From NCBI GenBank assembly GCA_003194525.1, contig NBIV01000099.1:1-64000 (forward strand): DNA of 64,000 nucleotides, written 5' to 3'. Made by a program: the position numbers and the translations under genes. Source of the DNA: Gracilariopsis chorda. Taxonomy: Eukaryota > Rhodophyta > Florideophyceae > Gracilariales > Gracilariaceae. Shown in pieces: positions 1 to 10,074 of this stretch. Within the stretch, counting starts at the first letter, position 1. Each line of letters begins with the position of its first letter. The notes under the pieces were generated by a model. It was not told the origin of the DNA and did not search any database. It saw only the letters and a list, made by a program, of their open reading frames with translations.

Positions 1-29
1 TAGAGCCTGCCGTGCAGGACGCGATAATG

Positions 30-249
30 CGAAACACGGCGAGGCCGGGAAGTCTACAAACAGGAGTTTGTTGTTGACCACATTGTGGAACATTCTTACC
101 ATCCAGATGGTTACATCCAGTACCCGCGTACGCTGGTACGGTTTCGGGCCCGAATATGATTCGGATGAGCCGATAGAGCACCTCCCACGTTTCGAAAGTG
201 GTTTCATATCATCGCAGGAACGCGAACGGGAATCCCGGAATCGGTGATA
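30..249 (+). pseudogene. Chromodomain tail of a Ty3/gypsy (chromovirus-type) integrase, broken
   Basis: From position 61 the frame reads EFVVDHIVEHSYHPDGYIQ and then changes frame at about 133-140 to WYGFGPEYDSDEPIEHLPR, ending at a TGA at 247-249. The pattern of an aliphatic start, a central W-Y-G-F/G-P-E-D core and a closing E-P-I..LP is that of a chromodomain, which chromovirus integrases carry at the C-terminus to target insertion to modified chromatin. The shift looks like a deletion of a few bases between the two halves. Upstream integrase sequence lies outside the window. It is on the plus strand, opposite to the retroelement starting at 3239, so it belongs to a different insertion. 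The family call rests on residue pattern only. Confidence 0.55.
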
Positions 250-316
250 AACGCCCAAATGGGATAAGCAAACCACTGCGGTGGAAGGAAGGAAATGAAG
301 GATCGAGTTGTGGTAT

Positions 317-350
317 GGAAAAGGAAGAAAGGAAAGGAAAGAAGAAGGAA
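317..350 (+). other. Purine-only tract, possible polypurine tract of the upstream element
   Basis: An uninterrupted run of A and G about 34 bases long follows the chromodomain stop by about 70 bases. LTR retrotransposons place a polypurine tract just before the 3' LTR as the plus-strand primer. No LTR start could be recognised behind it, so the role is a guess. Apart from this run, nothing recognisable lies in 250-482. Confidence 0.3.
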
Positions 351-482
351 CACAAGTCAACTTGGATTTTTATTGGATACGATCGATGGAACACCGACTA
401 GTCGAAGGACTACACTACGTCACAAGGTTGCACCCCCATGGTGAGGAAACACGCCCCCTTACGGTTTGGAACCGCCCCCACC

Positions 483-785
483 TTAGTGGTTATTTCCCTG
501 GAGTCGGGCTATCAGAGCATCCCGAATCGCGGTGACATCGCCACTGGCCTCGTTACCTCCCTGCCCCACTTGGCGGAGGAACTGAGAGATCACGGCAGCC
601 TGACCCGCAGGGGCCACGTTCGCCTCACCTGGCGTAGAGGACCCACCAGTGGGAAGACCGACCGACGGATTGGACGGCTGACTCGCAGGGGCGACTCCAG
701 GAGCATCCATTACCATATGGTTCTCCCTCTGCCTCGGCGTGACCGGCACCTTCGTCGGGCTCGTTGTCGAACATCGGATCCTCAC
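483..785 (-). CDS. Unrecognised 100-residue ORF following the gag-like frame
   Basis: Open frame that overlaps the end of the 782-2302 frame by four bases in a different phase. The C-terminal half (residues about 55-100) is Ala/Gln/Gly-rich and looks like a helical protein segment (AGQAAVISQFLRQVGQGG), while the N-terminal half is Pro/Ser-rich. It could be the downstream part of the same retroelement gag after a frameshift, or a separate small protein expressed by frameshifting. There is no clear ATG for the full frame: a first methionine near residue 24 would give a product of about 76 residues. I do not recognise a domain. Its position, third on the minus strand after an LTR and a gag-like ORF, is the main reason to keep it. 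Confidence 0.35.
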   Translation of the reverse strand: MRIRCSTTSPTKVPVTPRQRENHMVMDAPGVAPASQPSNPSVGLPTGGSSTPGEANVAPAGQAAVISQFLRQVGQGGNEASGDVTAIRDALIARLQGNNH

Positions 786-2302
786 AGTCGTAGACGTTTG
801 TAGTACTCATCGGCGTCAAAAAACCCGGTCGGATGCCCCTCGGGGATATATCTCGGTGCAAACCGGAGCTCGTTCGCTTCCTCCGCGGAGATCTCATGCC
901 CCTCCCAATGGTTGAAGTAGATGAAGTCACCCGCGAGCGGAGTTCGACGCCCTGGCGACAGGTCCTGTATCTGGCTACCGGCAGTACGCCCACTATGCTC
1001 TAGAGGAACTGAAGCCCAGTCAACCTGGTCGATGAAATCGAGGAGCCCCGCTACTTCGTCAGCGTTTGCCTCACCACCTAGTGGGATTCGTAAGTCCAGT
1101 GCTCGGATGGCGGCACGGACCCGCAACGGGATGAACCACAGTCTATACTGGTCATAAACCTCCCAGAGGATGAAAGCCGCTGTGCGGACCACCCATTCGG
1201 TGACCACCACGGACCAGAGCCCGGACTGAATATCCTCGATGAGGTATGAGCCGTAATACGTGACCACGGGAGGCAACTCGATGTAGCAACCTCGGCACGC
1301 TTCGAGATGCGACCAACACGGTGGAATTGGAACGTACCGACCCCGTCGGTTGACCACGTGGATGCGTTCGACTTCTACGTTCTGATACGGAATCAAATAC
1401 CCGAATCGGGACCGTGCTCGCCGCTCAAAGCGTATCATCGACAAGACGTTGGCCGTCGCCAAGCGACGCATATAGCGGAACTCAGCCCGAATGATCAGTC
1501 GTGTCCAGCACACCGCGTCTTGGCGCGCCGCGGGAATGCTTCTCCACAAGAGTGGTTCCAAACCCACGAGGCGGTCGAGGTACCCCATTTCACCTTGGGT
1601 GCGATACAATCCGATGTCGGAGCCCATACCATCGGGGATGGGATACTCGAAGGGAGCCCGGCGAAGCCGTTGATGAGCGAGTAAGACCAACGCCGCGTGC
1701 GCGGAAGCGGCTGATTCCCGACCCCGTCAGATTACCGTGTGCACGGGTATCGCTACGCGATTGCGCCAATCCCGCGAAGTGGTCACGATTGCCGGAACGT
1801 CACCCGGGAGCATTCCGTTTCCATCGGTATACATCGCCAGAAGCGCATCATTGAACACCGCAGTCGGGTGGAACCACGGCGCCAGCCGGAGAGTCATCGC
1901 ATGTTGCGAAGGCTGCAGCCCGACCAGCATGTCGTACGACGGCCACGCTGCCATTAGATACCCTCCCGTGGGAGCCGCACTCGCATTTCCGCCTGTTTGT
2001 TGCGAAGGAGTCGAGAGACCGCTCTGCGGTAGAGGCACGGAATGAAATCCGGAGAAGTACTGTAACGGTGTGTTGCTGCCGGCGTTACTGTTGTTGTTGC
2101 CGTTGTTGTTGTTCATCGTAGATGGAGGAAGCCGATTAATCGGAGAAGAAGGCCGCGAAAGCGTATGTGTTGTTGGAAGAACCTCGGAAGAGTTGGTCGC
2201 AGATTCGCTGTTCGCAGCTAGGTGCTCGTTACCCAGAGTGGGATGGAGAACCGGCAAACCGAACTTACATTTACGGACCTTGCCCGGTGCTTCCGTCGCC
2301 AT
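782..2302 (-). pseudogene. Gag-like ORF of a minus-strand LTR element, with one in-frame TGA
   Basis: The ATG at 2302 lies 36 bases inside the inner LTR edge at 2338, the usual place for the first ORF of an LTR retrotransposon. The frame stays open to 782 except for a single TGA at 1727-1729; the two parts (191 and about 302 codons) are in the same phase. The N-terminal part has a low-complexity Asn stretch (residues about 63-75) and Pro/Ser-rich sequence; the C-terminal part is rich in Trp, Tyr, Arg and hydrophobic residues (for example YGSYLIEDIQSGLW) as in capsid-like proteins. No zinc knuckle or protease was found, so gag is assigned by position only. The lone TGA may be a mutation or a readthrough codon. 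Confidence 0.45.
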
Positions 2303-2337
2303 CGTGGATGTCGTATTCGCACCTCAGGAGGGGGATA

Positions 2338-3239
2338 TGAAGTGCAATCCTCAAGGAGGAAGACTCAGCGATGCCCTGTGGACTTGGTGTTTTTGCCGCT
2401 TTCGCGTGTTTATGATCACTACCGCTATTAGCGGGTGTCTCAGCCCTCAGTGGATCCGCGCTGTGCGCCAGGTGCACCCCTCTGCATGCGCCGTGTGCCG
2501 CCCAAGGCGTGAGTGGACCACGTGTGACACGGATAGTCAAGAGGAGGTTGGCACCACGGTGTGGACATTTAGTTAACTTATATTTATTATTTATTATTTA
2601 TCTACGCTACAGTAGGGAGATTACTACACTATATAGTGGCTCGGCGACCTCGCCCTGACACTGAGTAAACTTCCCCAACCAGGGTTCTTGGCTCTAAGTC
2701 TTTTCCGCTTTCGCGAGTCTTCTACGCTCCTCGGAGGTAAAGCCGCGTTACTAACGGTAGACCTATCCACCCTGCGTCACTAGGAGTATCACCGCCTTGG
2801 GCACTTGTCACTTAATTCACCACCGCCGTGTTCTCGCCCCTGTATAGGGTTCGTTTGTACCTTTTTTCGTGGTCCCGTTGGCCCACACCCCCGTCGCCCC
2901 CAATCGGGCATCCCCCGTATTTCCCTTACCCCACTCTCGTGGTTCTTACCCCTTTGTGTGGTTGCTCGTCACCGCTGACGCGTGTCTCTCGTGCCGGTAT
3001 CCCGTGACGTCTTCCCCCACTTACGTGGACTCGTACTCCTTGGAAGGGCTGTTTTCCCATTCTTGGTGATCCTAATCCTACCGTTTCAACTCTCCCCGCT
3101 TGGCGTGAGGGTGAGCCTCGGCTTTACAACCCGACTTCGTCGTGCTCATCCGGAGAGGCTCCGTTCGCTGTGTTACCCTCCAGAGGGGAAGATTCCGAAC
3201 GTCTTCATATGTTGTCCCGCTTGCGGGTATTGCACTACA
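2338..3239 (-). repeat. LTR in reverse orientation, 5' LTR of the minus-strand element
   Basis: Read on the minus strand the repeat starts TGTAGTGCAATACC at 3239 and ends near GGATTGCACTTCA at 2338. Its ends match those of the solo LTR at 3692-4459 and of the four LTR copies at 30360-36768 (TGTRGTGCAATGCC start, complementary GGC-TTGCACTACA end). It is about 902 bp. Shared inner landmarks include a short A/T run with TATTTATTATTTATTATTTA on the plus strand, the counterpart of AATAATAAATAATATTAA near 30962. Because ORFs follow directly on its inner side, it is read as the 5' LTR of an element that runs left out of the window. The outer edge sits inside a Copia gag relic. Confidence 0.6.
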
Positions 3240-4790
3240 TTTCCGACATCGTTAGCATCTAGTATTCCGGTGTGGATTCTTGTACCAGCGATTGGTCTCA
3301 TGTCCTGGCTTGTGGCAGAACGAACAGACACAAACTTTGTTCCCTTCGTTCGAAGTTTTTTTAATCTTAAACAAGAGTGTGAGCTCCGCTTTCTGGGAAG
3401 TGACATGTTCTACCTTATTTTACAGTAACTCCACAGTTTGTTCGGAACGACGGAGAATCCTTATAGCATGAGTTCGTTTAGTGTTTACTTTACCTTTCCG
3501 GATAGAGGCTTCACTGAAAGTCTCTTGGCAACGCATATAGTCTCGGGTGGTACGCTTAAGCGACTTCTAGTTGCTTGCATCTCTAAGCAACATACACTGA
3601 GCCAAATCCATATGTTTCATGACTGCATTTCGCAGCAAACCAAAATTAGGTTCATCATTGACGTTTGATTTCTTGCAAGAGACATACATATTGTAGTGCA
3701 ATGCCCGGAAGCGGGAGTGCACCGAAAGATATTCGCGATCTTTCCTCGTTAGAGGTGAGCTCAGTAGGGTAGAACCCTCCCAGGAGTGGCACAACTATGT
3801 CGGGTTGTAAGGTTGAGGCCGCCCGTCGCGATTGCGCAGGGAAATCGAGACAAGAATCAGGTATCCGCAGGAGCGTTGTGCTGGGGAGTGGTCTTCTTCT
3901 AGAGAAGTGAGGTCTCCACATTAGTGACACGTGCAAACACTAGCCGTGGATAGCGAGAAAGCCACCCTGTAGACCGAAAACAAAGGGGGAGCTGGGTCAC
4001 GAGTGTCGTGACGAAGACTGGAGGCAGTGCTGCTAAAAAAAACCTTATACAAGGCGAACGACAAGACAGTAGGAATAAAAATCCGAATACTCGGGTCATT
4101 TAGATAGGCCAGGGGGTTAAAATTTCCGTATGATACGGTGCTGCTCTTCCAGGAGAAGTAGAGAACACACAAAGGCGGTGAGGTCTAGAGCCAATTTTTT
4201 CGCGTTGGGGTCACTTGCTGGGGAATCTTTACTGGTGCGACGTCAACTCGCCGGCGCACTAAGTACGAACCAACCCACTGTAAAAACTAAATAAATAAAT
4301 ACCAGAATCCTATTCACTACAGTGCCACATCCGTGTAGCACGTGCAGAGTCCGTTGCCACGGTGTATCTGGCCAAGCCGTGCCACAGTATTGTAGATGAG
4401 CAGAACAATCGGAAATTCAATAAGTGCTCACGATTTACCCGTAGAGGCCGTGCACTACACATATTTGTGAAGGAAATAGTAATGTCTAACGGGCGGACCC
4501 TGCAATCTATGGCTCTTCGGATGAATGTTTCTGAGCTTACAAGTTCTCAGAATTCTTTAGTCATTTTTTCCTTCATGGTAGCATAATTATACGCTCTTTC
4601 AATCAAATGTACTTCATATGCGTAAGTCTCATAGTAAGAATCAAATGTTTTTCCTGTCAAACAAGGCAAGAGCCGCGTTGCTTTTTCTGAATCTTTAGCA
4701 CCTTTTGTTATAAATTATGAAAGAATAAGAAGGACTTACTACATCTGAGTCAGATTCACCACTGAACCGGATTGCTGCAGATGACAACAT
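3240..4790 (-). pseudogene. Copia-type gag relic with zinc knuckle, interrupted by a solo LTR
   Basis: On the minus strand a frame with a possible start at 4790 (MLSSAAIRFSGE) continues through 4600-4465, is interrupted by the solo LTR at 3692-4459, and resumes in compatible phase at 3691, running to a knuckle CSFCHKPGHETNRW (about 3326-3285). That is the CX2CX4HX4C retroviral-type zinc knuckle with the last Cys changed to Trp; the HKPGH core is typical of Copia gag nucleocapsids. Several in-frame stops (for example TGA near 4559) show that it is dead. The left end is cut by the LTR of the minus-strand element at 3239. Downstream Copia protease and integrase are absent. Confidence 0.5.
3692..4459 (+). 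mobile_element. Solo LTR, 768 bp, with 5-bp target duplication CATAT
   Basis: The sequence starts TGTAGTGCAATGCC and ends GCCGTGCACTACA, an imperfect terminal inverted repeat with the TG...CA ends of an LTR. The five bases before it (3687-3691) and after it (4460-4464) are both CATAT, a clean target-site duplication. No internal coding sequence remains, so the element recombined LTR to LTR and left one copy. It is the same family as the LTR at 2338-3239 and the four copies at 30360-36768, sharing the GGTGCGACG...CGCACTAAGTAC stretch near 4236-4266. Confidence 0.85.
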
Positions 4791-4795
4791 CGTTC

Positions 4796-5380
4796 TGAGA
4801 AGGCCATTCTTGAGAGTACCATGAAAGCTTTGAAAACGGCTTTCCTCGCCCCCTCAGATTTGAAGGGGCGAGAGGCCGGCTTTTAATGACATTGAACCTC
4901 CGGCAAGATATTCGGATGGCCAATTAGATGCCTTTCTAGGAACTGGTGTGTCATGCACGCCAGTTAGGCATGTCCACGTGGGCAACCATCAGATACTTTG
5001 ACACATTGTCGGGTGTTTGGCCGATAACGCTTTGCCAGAATCTTCTCTACTGCAGGGCTCATCAGCGATTCACCATCTTCCGTCCGCAAGGCAGGAAGTG
5101 GTCACTCGGAGGTAATCCCGGCTAGGGCTGATCGTATCGGAGGGCTCTACTCAGTGGACCACCTTTCCAAAGGTAGCAAAGCTCGAACATCTTGAGGTGC
5201 TTTTAGCTTGCGCTGCTGTTCCATCCAGCGACGTGCTTTGCACCAAAGGTGGGCTCTCGTCCTAGAATCGCTAATTTTGCCCTTCCTCGCGTGTTCTCGG
5301 TTTAAGTGGTTTCCTTCGCTGCCAGAAACTTAGGCAATACGATTGTTCTGGTCACTTCGGTTCGACCTCGTCAGTAGAAG
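4796..5380. other. No gene recognised; one perfect short hairpin
   Basis: Between the Copia relic and the Ty3 gag no coding frame is convincing. A perfect 8-bp stem CTCGCCCC/GGGGCGAG at 4845-4872 encloses a 12-base loop. The stretch may include the 5' untranslated region or LTR remains of the following Ty3 element, but no LTR ends were found. Confidence 0.4.
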
Positions 5381-7509
5381 ATGTCTCGCGTGCCGCCTAA
5401 CCATAGGTCTCGAACTTTAACGCTTCCTGGTCATGCTGGGTCACGTAATTCGTCACATATGCTTCAGTGTTTACCGTTTTTACTGCGGGAGACCCTGCCT
5501 GTAACAGGAAATAACCAGAACACCCGAAATCCTAGGACATAGCCATCTGCTGGGTTCCACAAGCTCAAGTACAGGCTCAGTTCGCTACTGAAGCTGGCAA
5601 GGCTATGTAGTTGAGGTGGGAATATTGTAACATCTCTGAATTAAAGGCAGCTGTGATGATCCTGCAGGTTTCCCAGATGCCTCTGATTCAGGAGATTAAC
5701 AAACTGCACGATCGATTTGATGGCGTTAACGTTCGGGATGTATCGAAAGACGTCCGTGTTTTATGGTCCGGTGTTAAAATAATAATGGAATGCCGAAGAA
5801 GATCAGATGCACTCTACCAAGACGTCATCGAGCAAACCAGCCGCCTGGCAGCCCAATTGAAAACGGTGGAACAGACCATACTTCATGATGCTGTTACAGG
5901 GGCAGTTCCGGAGCCCAAAGTTTCTCCAAAGCTTAATCTCCCTGTGAACCGTCATGCGCGGAAGAAGGTCCGCTTGGACACGGATTCGTAGACATTTTAT
6001 TCAGACTCGCAGTAATCTAACAATGATTCGTGTTTTGATTCAGTTCAAACAGCTTGCATAGTTCCCCGCCATCGTGGTGCCCGTTCAAGATATACGGAGG
6101 TGACACAGGGAGCTTTGCACACCAGTACAAAAGGTAGGAGGCACCGTGAACTCAAGAATTTGAAGCCTAAGAATCTGTTATATCCGACGTTACTGTCATA
6201 CTGTTATTACTGTCGGGAAAATTTAGTCCTCGAAAGTACTCCCCGTAGTGCAGGACCTATGTAGGACTGCATAAAGAGTCTAGAACCGACCCCAAAACAA
6301 AATAAGGTCTTTGGGAAGGACCAAAGTTTGTTGTTGGATGTTCTTGCCCACTTCGTTGCAGAAGCAGATGTTCTTGGAATGAGTGAGGCCCAACCCTACA
6401 TCGGGCTACCCTACTGTTTACGAGGGGTAGCCGAGTACCAATTTAACTTGGTTCTTGTGTCTTCAAGAGCATATAAGGTAGGAGATATTTGCTGCCCCAA
6501 GGCTGCGCAGAACTTCTTGAGATCGTATTGGACAGGGAATGCCATTCCAAGGACTCTCATCACGCTACGAGACACCGAACAAACGTGTGACGAGCTGGAA
6601 ACCACGTAATCAACTCGGCTCAATAAAGCATTCCACCACTGCTGTAATGATTATTCCGCACCGGATGGATGTACCATTTTTGTCGATGGTTTGGATCCTT
6701 CTATAAAGACAATGGTTGCCCGTCACCGTGAGGATCGACGGTAGCTCACTTACCTGCAATCGGTGCAGATCGACCAACCTGAGAGTAAAGCACTCCGGGC
6801 TCGGAAGGGATCAAAGCGACGATCAATCAAGGGGCTCCATTTGGAGAGAAGAGCAATTTCCTTGCCTCTAACACGAGGTTCGGTCCAAGACGGGTATAAT
6901 TATTTGCACCTCGTGTAGAGTCAGACCTCCTTGCCGAATAATGAGCTACCTTCCACGATGGAACCCTCCGTTAGAGAATATGACCCGGTATTCCACGCTG
7001 TCAAGCATATGCCAACGTTACCGGTACCTTACTTCGGGGAACCCAGGTACCAACATCCCAGTTGGAAGGGGCCAGCATCTTTGCCACAGGACCGCAAACC
7101 AATCAATGCGGATCTTCTCCATCGTCTCACATGCCACGAATGCTACAAGCGTGGGCTTGTTGCTTCCCATTGTTTCTTTCCGTGGAAGGACGTGGAAAAG
7201 GTGATCGTCAACTATAAGGCACGGACCCTGGCTGAAAAGGTGATCCTCATTTATGAGGCACGGACGCTGGCTGAGAAGGTGATTCTCAATTATGAGGCAC
7301 GGCCCCTGGCTGAAGAGCACCGAATCAACACTACCTCCTATGATAAAGCAAAAAATTCAACTGCCGCTACGAAAGTACAGTCAAACTCAGCAACTGATGC
7401 TAGGCTCACGGATGCTGAGACTCAATCCCGCCAGCAGTGGAATAATACCGCCATTGATGGTTCTTCGGATCCGAATCAAAGTTTTATCACTCAGACATAC
7501 TTAGCATGA
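5381..7509 (+). pseudogene. Gag of a Ty3/gypsy retrotransposon, decayed
   Basis: An ATG at 5381 (MSRVPPNHRSR) opens a gag-like frame that shifts and then stays mostly in one phase from 5611 to 7509, broken by stops such as TAG at 5989-5991 and TAA at 6607-6609. Parts with gag character are a helical segment at 5611-5990 ending in a basic tail KKVRL, a capsid-like stretch at 6313-6760 and a basic linker near 6800-6840. A zinc knuckle at 7132-7173 reads CHECYKRGLVASHC: it fits CX2CX4HX4C except that the His is Leu. The three-copy 13-residue repeat at 7201-7317 follows. The stop TGA at 7507-7509 overlaps the ATG of the next frame (ATGA). Gag packages the element RNA; this copy cannot be functional. 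Confidence 0.6.
7201..7317 (+). repeat. 39-bp tandem repeat, three copies, inside the gag frame
   Basis: Copies at 7201-7239, 7240-7278 and 7279-7317 encode VIVNYKARTLAEK, VILIYEARTLAEK and VILNYEARPLAEE. The repeat keeps the reading frame and lies just after the zinc knuckle. Confidence 0.9.
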
Positions 7510-7739
7510 GAGTCTCCACTAGTGGGGAGCCGCTCTCCGAGTCGAAATCATGGGCTCACGAGGCGTCACAGCCTCAATCAGTGGTCGAAATCCTCACTAG
7601 GTATATGGCCACAATAGACATGGAATCGGAAGAGCTCCCTGCTTTTCGTCGTTCATGGGTACGGTCTAAAACCTTCGGTATCTCGGAGAGAGTGGTGATC
7701 ATGGCAGAACGAGATTTTAAATTGTACGCCACCTGGTTA
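7506..7739 (+). pseudogene. Start of Ty3/gypsy pol, cut off by the Helitron block
   Basis: The ATG at 7506 overlaps the gag stop as ATGA and shifts the frame by -1 relative to gag, a normal gag-pol arrangement. It encodes 78 residues (MRVSTSGEPLSE ... MAERDFKLYATWL) that would lead into the protease. The frame ends exactly where the first Helitron unit begins: base 7739 is A and 7740-7741 are TC. The continuation is most simply the pol relic starting at 58912, 51 kb away. Codon 78 is the last before the insertion; the first codon after the block would be TAA, so the gene was already damaged or has been damaged since. Confidence 0.5.
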
Positions 7740-8178
7740 TCTCAACACCCCACTCTTAATGATTTACACATGTATGAGGGGGGTGTTGTTGATTGTTGGG
7801 AGGCGGTGCGCCAATAAACCGCTCTGTATGCCCCTCTACGCGCATGCAAAACTGCCATTTGGCGCAACGCCTCCCTACCACTTAAAAAATTCAGCAGCAG
7901 CAGCAGCAGCAAAGCTTCCTGCTTACTGGCTGGCACTCCCATAATGACTGCAGTGCCACCCAGTTACACAAAGCAACGTGTCGCACTTTCTCATCATTGG
8001 CTGGCACTGCAGTCAATTTAGGCACCTAGGCGCCGCGGCGCCCCGTGGTTCTACGAGCACTATTGCGAGCGCAAGCGAGCAAAGTGCTCGGAGAGCCTCC
8101 GAACGCTACTAAAAACACAAAGCTACAAAAACAACGCGGCGCGCAGCGCCGCCCACGGCCGAACGCCGTTTCCACTTG
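7740..8178 (+). mobile_element. Short non-autonomous Helitron unit, 439 bp, first of the block
   Basis: Starts TCTCAACACCCC and ends CCACTTG. It contains the terminal stem CAACACCCC/GGGGTGTTG, the 16-base subterminal inverted repeat around GGAGGCG-TGCGCCA, a CAG run, inverted copies of TGGCACTGCAGT, a GGCGCCGCGGCGCC-like palindrome and the 3' double hairpin (second stem here spoiled by GAAC for GAAG). No protein is encoded. Confidence 0.7.
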
Positions 8179-8231
8179 TCTCTCCACTATAATGATTTAT
8201 ACGCGTATGAGGGGGGTGTTTTTGATTGAAT

Positions 8232-8307
8232 GGAGGCGTTGCGCCACAAAATCCTCTTGCACGCCCCCGTTTGCCCATGCAAAACGCCCATTTGGCGCAA
8301 CGCCTCC
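8232..8307. repeat. Subterminal inverted repeat, perfect 15-bp arms
   Basis: GGAGGCGTTGCGCCA at 8232-8246 pairs with TGGCGCAACGCCTCC at 8293-8307 around a 46-base loop. The same pair, sometimes with one mismatch, occurs in nearly every unit of the block. A role in Rep recognition or strand extrusion is a guess. Confidence 0.85.
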
Positions 8308-8329
8308 CCACCATTAAAAAAATTCAGCA

Positions 8330-8375
8330 GCAGCAGCAGCAGCAAAGCGTTCAGTTAATTTGCTGCTGCTGCTGC
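8330..8375. repeat. CAG/CTG triplet hairpin, perfect 17-bp stem
   Basis: A CAG run ending in AAA (8330-8346) is followed after 12 bases by its reverse complement TTTGCTGCTGCTGCTGC (8359-8375). It is present in A, B and the 5.27-kb unit; short units keep only the CAG arm. CAG copy number varies between units (4 to 11). Confidence 0.85.
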
Positions 8376-8461
8376 AAGTTGACTGTGCAATGGCTGCTGA
8401 ATGGCTTGCAATACAATCAAATTGTAGTGCCAGCCACTCAGCAGCAGAAACCCAGCGGTTC

Positions 8462-8541
8462 ATTCCAACACGTGGCAAATTGCACTGCGCCAGTGCATTG
8501 CATTCCGACACGTGGCATATTGCACTGCGCCAGTGCAGTGT
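8462..8541 (+). repeat. 40-bp direct repeats with palindromic core (iteron-like)
   Basis: Two copies, 8462-8501 and 8502-8541, each carry ACACGTGGCA and the palindrome TGCACTGCGCCAGTGCA. B units have three copies (14279-14394). Direct repeats with palindromes just inside the 5' end resemble Rep-binding iterons of rolling-circle replicons; no binding evidence exists here. Confidence 0.6.
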
Positions 8542-8971
8542 ATACTGAAGTTTCATTGCAGACATGCCTGCAACAGACGTATATACTGCACTGGCCCAGT
8601 GCCAAATGCATCTCGCTTACTGACCCTAACCACTATTTTGCATCCCATTCAGGCTTGGCCAATAGCGCAGTGTCGTAACCTTTTGCTACTTTGGGCACTG
8701 TTTTGCTGGCCTGGGACCTAGGCAAGGCCGAGCTCGTGTGCAGGTCGCCATAAGAGTAACCCACTAAGTACCACGGATCTGGGAAAAGTCAGGTGCTCCT
8801 CTGTGGTATACTGGTCGTTTGACGGCGATCAGGAAGTCTGAGGGTTTACCGGACCTAATACCAGCTTGCTGTGCAGGGTCCGGGGCGGCCGCCGTGTCGT
8901 ACCTCTTGGGGCCAGAAAGCACGCTTCGGTGTGTGAGTAAAGGCAGACCAATCCTTACAACCGGACTGCGT

Positions 8972-9970
8972 CCAGTGGTGCCGCAGGTGTACATGGAGGC
9001 CGAGCCAAGTGGTAATGTGAGACGAGTGTACACAAACATTCTCAACGAATAGCCGTGGAAGAGTGATCTGTGGACATTGTGCTCGGTTCAAGTGCTGTAC
9101 GTCACGGAACAAGTACGCCAAGCGGATGATCCGGCATTTGCGTCGCTGTTACGTTCCATTGCACGAAACACAATATCCAACAACGCTCCACTACCACTCA
9201 GATCTACCGGTGGCATGCAAACCGCCTACCAATTCCTGTGGAAGTGGCTCACAACACGACGCAAGGAGGATGTGGATCTCAGCAAAATGCTCATTGCCTC
9301 CACAAATCAGTTGGTCGACGAACATAATGCGGCAGCGCTAGATCTGTTTCCTGGTGAGCGCTTCACTCTTCCGTCAGCGACAACCGTGCAACCTGTTCGT
9401 GGACAGAACCCAGAGTCTGACTTTGCCAGTTCTATCGTCCCCGAGTTTGCATATCAGTATGCGCCTACTGGAGTACCGCCTCATAACTTGGACTTGAATA
9501 TTGTTGTGCCAGTTATGGTCATTCGGAACGTGCTGCATCCCGCTGTGGTCAACGGAAAGCTGTTCGTAGTCGTGCGTGTCGATCAATTTACGATGCAGGT
9601 GGCTCGATTCGACGAGAACAGACAGGTGCTCGAACGACAGCTCCTGCATCGTATCGACTTCGAGTTTTCTTTCGCAGATATTCGCATGATTCGAAGGCAG
9701 TTTCCCATTCGTCTCGCGTTTGCAGCTACCGTTCACAAAGGACAGGGAAAGACGTTGGATGGCTTGGTTGTGGATGTGCGATCCAAGTTCTTCTGCGCTG
9801 GTCAGTTGTATGTCGCATTGTCGCGCGTTCGAAGGAACGACCATGTGCTGCTCCTGCATGATCCGCAACTTACACCCTCGAATGCACACACAATTCATCC
9901 CATGCCTGTTCCCATCGCCAACCCAGTGCTGCCTGAAGCCATTCAGTTCTGCATCCCTCCACAACCGTAA
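8972..9970 (+). pseudogene. Helitron helicase C-terminal fragment, type A copy 1
   Basis: Encodes the last third of a PIF1-like SF1B helicase, the module Helitrons fuse to Rep to unwind the mobilised strand. The fragment starts at VVPQVYMEAEPSGNVRR, hits a TAG at 9050-9052 where B copies read TTG (Leu), then stays open for 297 codons to the TAA at 9968-9970. Motif V ([14 protein letters not shown], about 9722-9763) and motif VI ([12 protein letters not shown], about 9800-9835) are intact. Walker A, motif II and motif III are missing, so the fragment has no ATPase site. The shared TAG marks all five A copies as one lineage. Confidence 0.8.
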
Positions 9971-10074
9971 TCATATCTCTTGCATTCTTTTTTCATTGAA
10001 TTAAACTACTTGCTTTTCTGCTTTTGCTTTCTCCACCCTCTTTTTTCCTCACCGCTGTTTATCACTCCTCCACC

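Noticed and set aside
2070-2576. 168-residue plus-strand ORF starting MLLPALLLLLPLLL, resembling a signal peptide
   Set aside because: It is the complement of the Asn-repeat region of the minus-strand gag-like ORF and runs into the LTR, so the hydrophobic start is a mirror of AAC repeats.
8226-8678. Recurrent 150-residue ORF with polyGln and polyCys (also at 10165, 12103, 15843, 17781)
   Set aside because: It is the translation of the CAG/CTG hairpin and iterons; it begins at a non-ATG codon and has no helicase or other domain, so it is treated as non-coding terminal repeat.
9374-9964. 196-residue minus-strand ORF opposite the helicase fragment (repeated in all tandem copies)
   Set aside because: It mirrors the conserved helicase coding strand, and its apparent conservation follows from the repeat.
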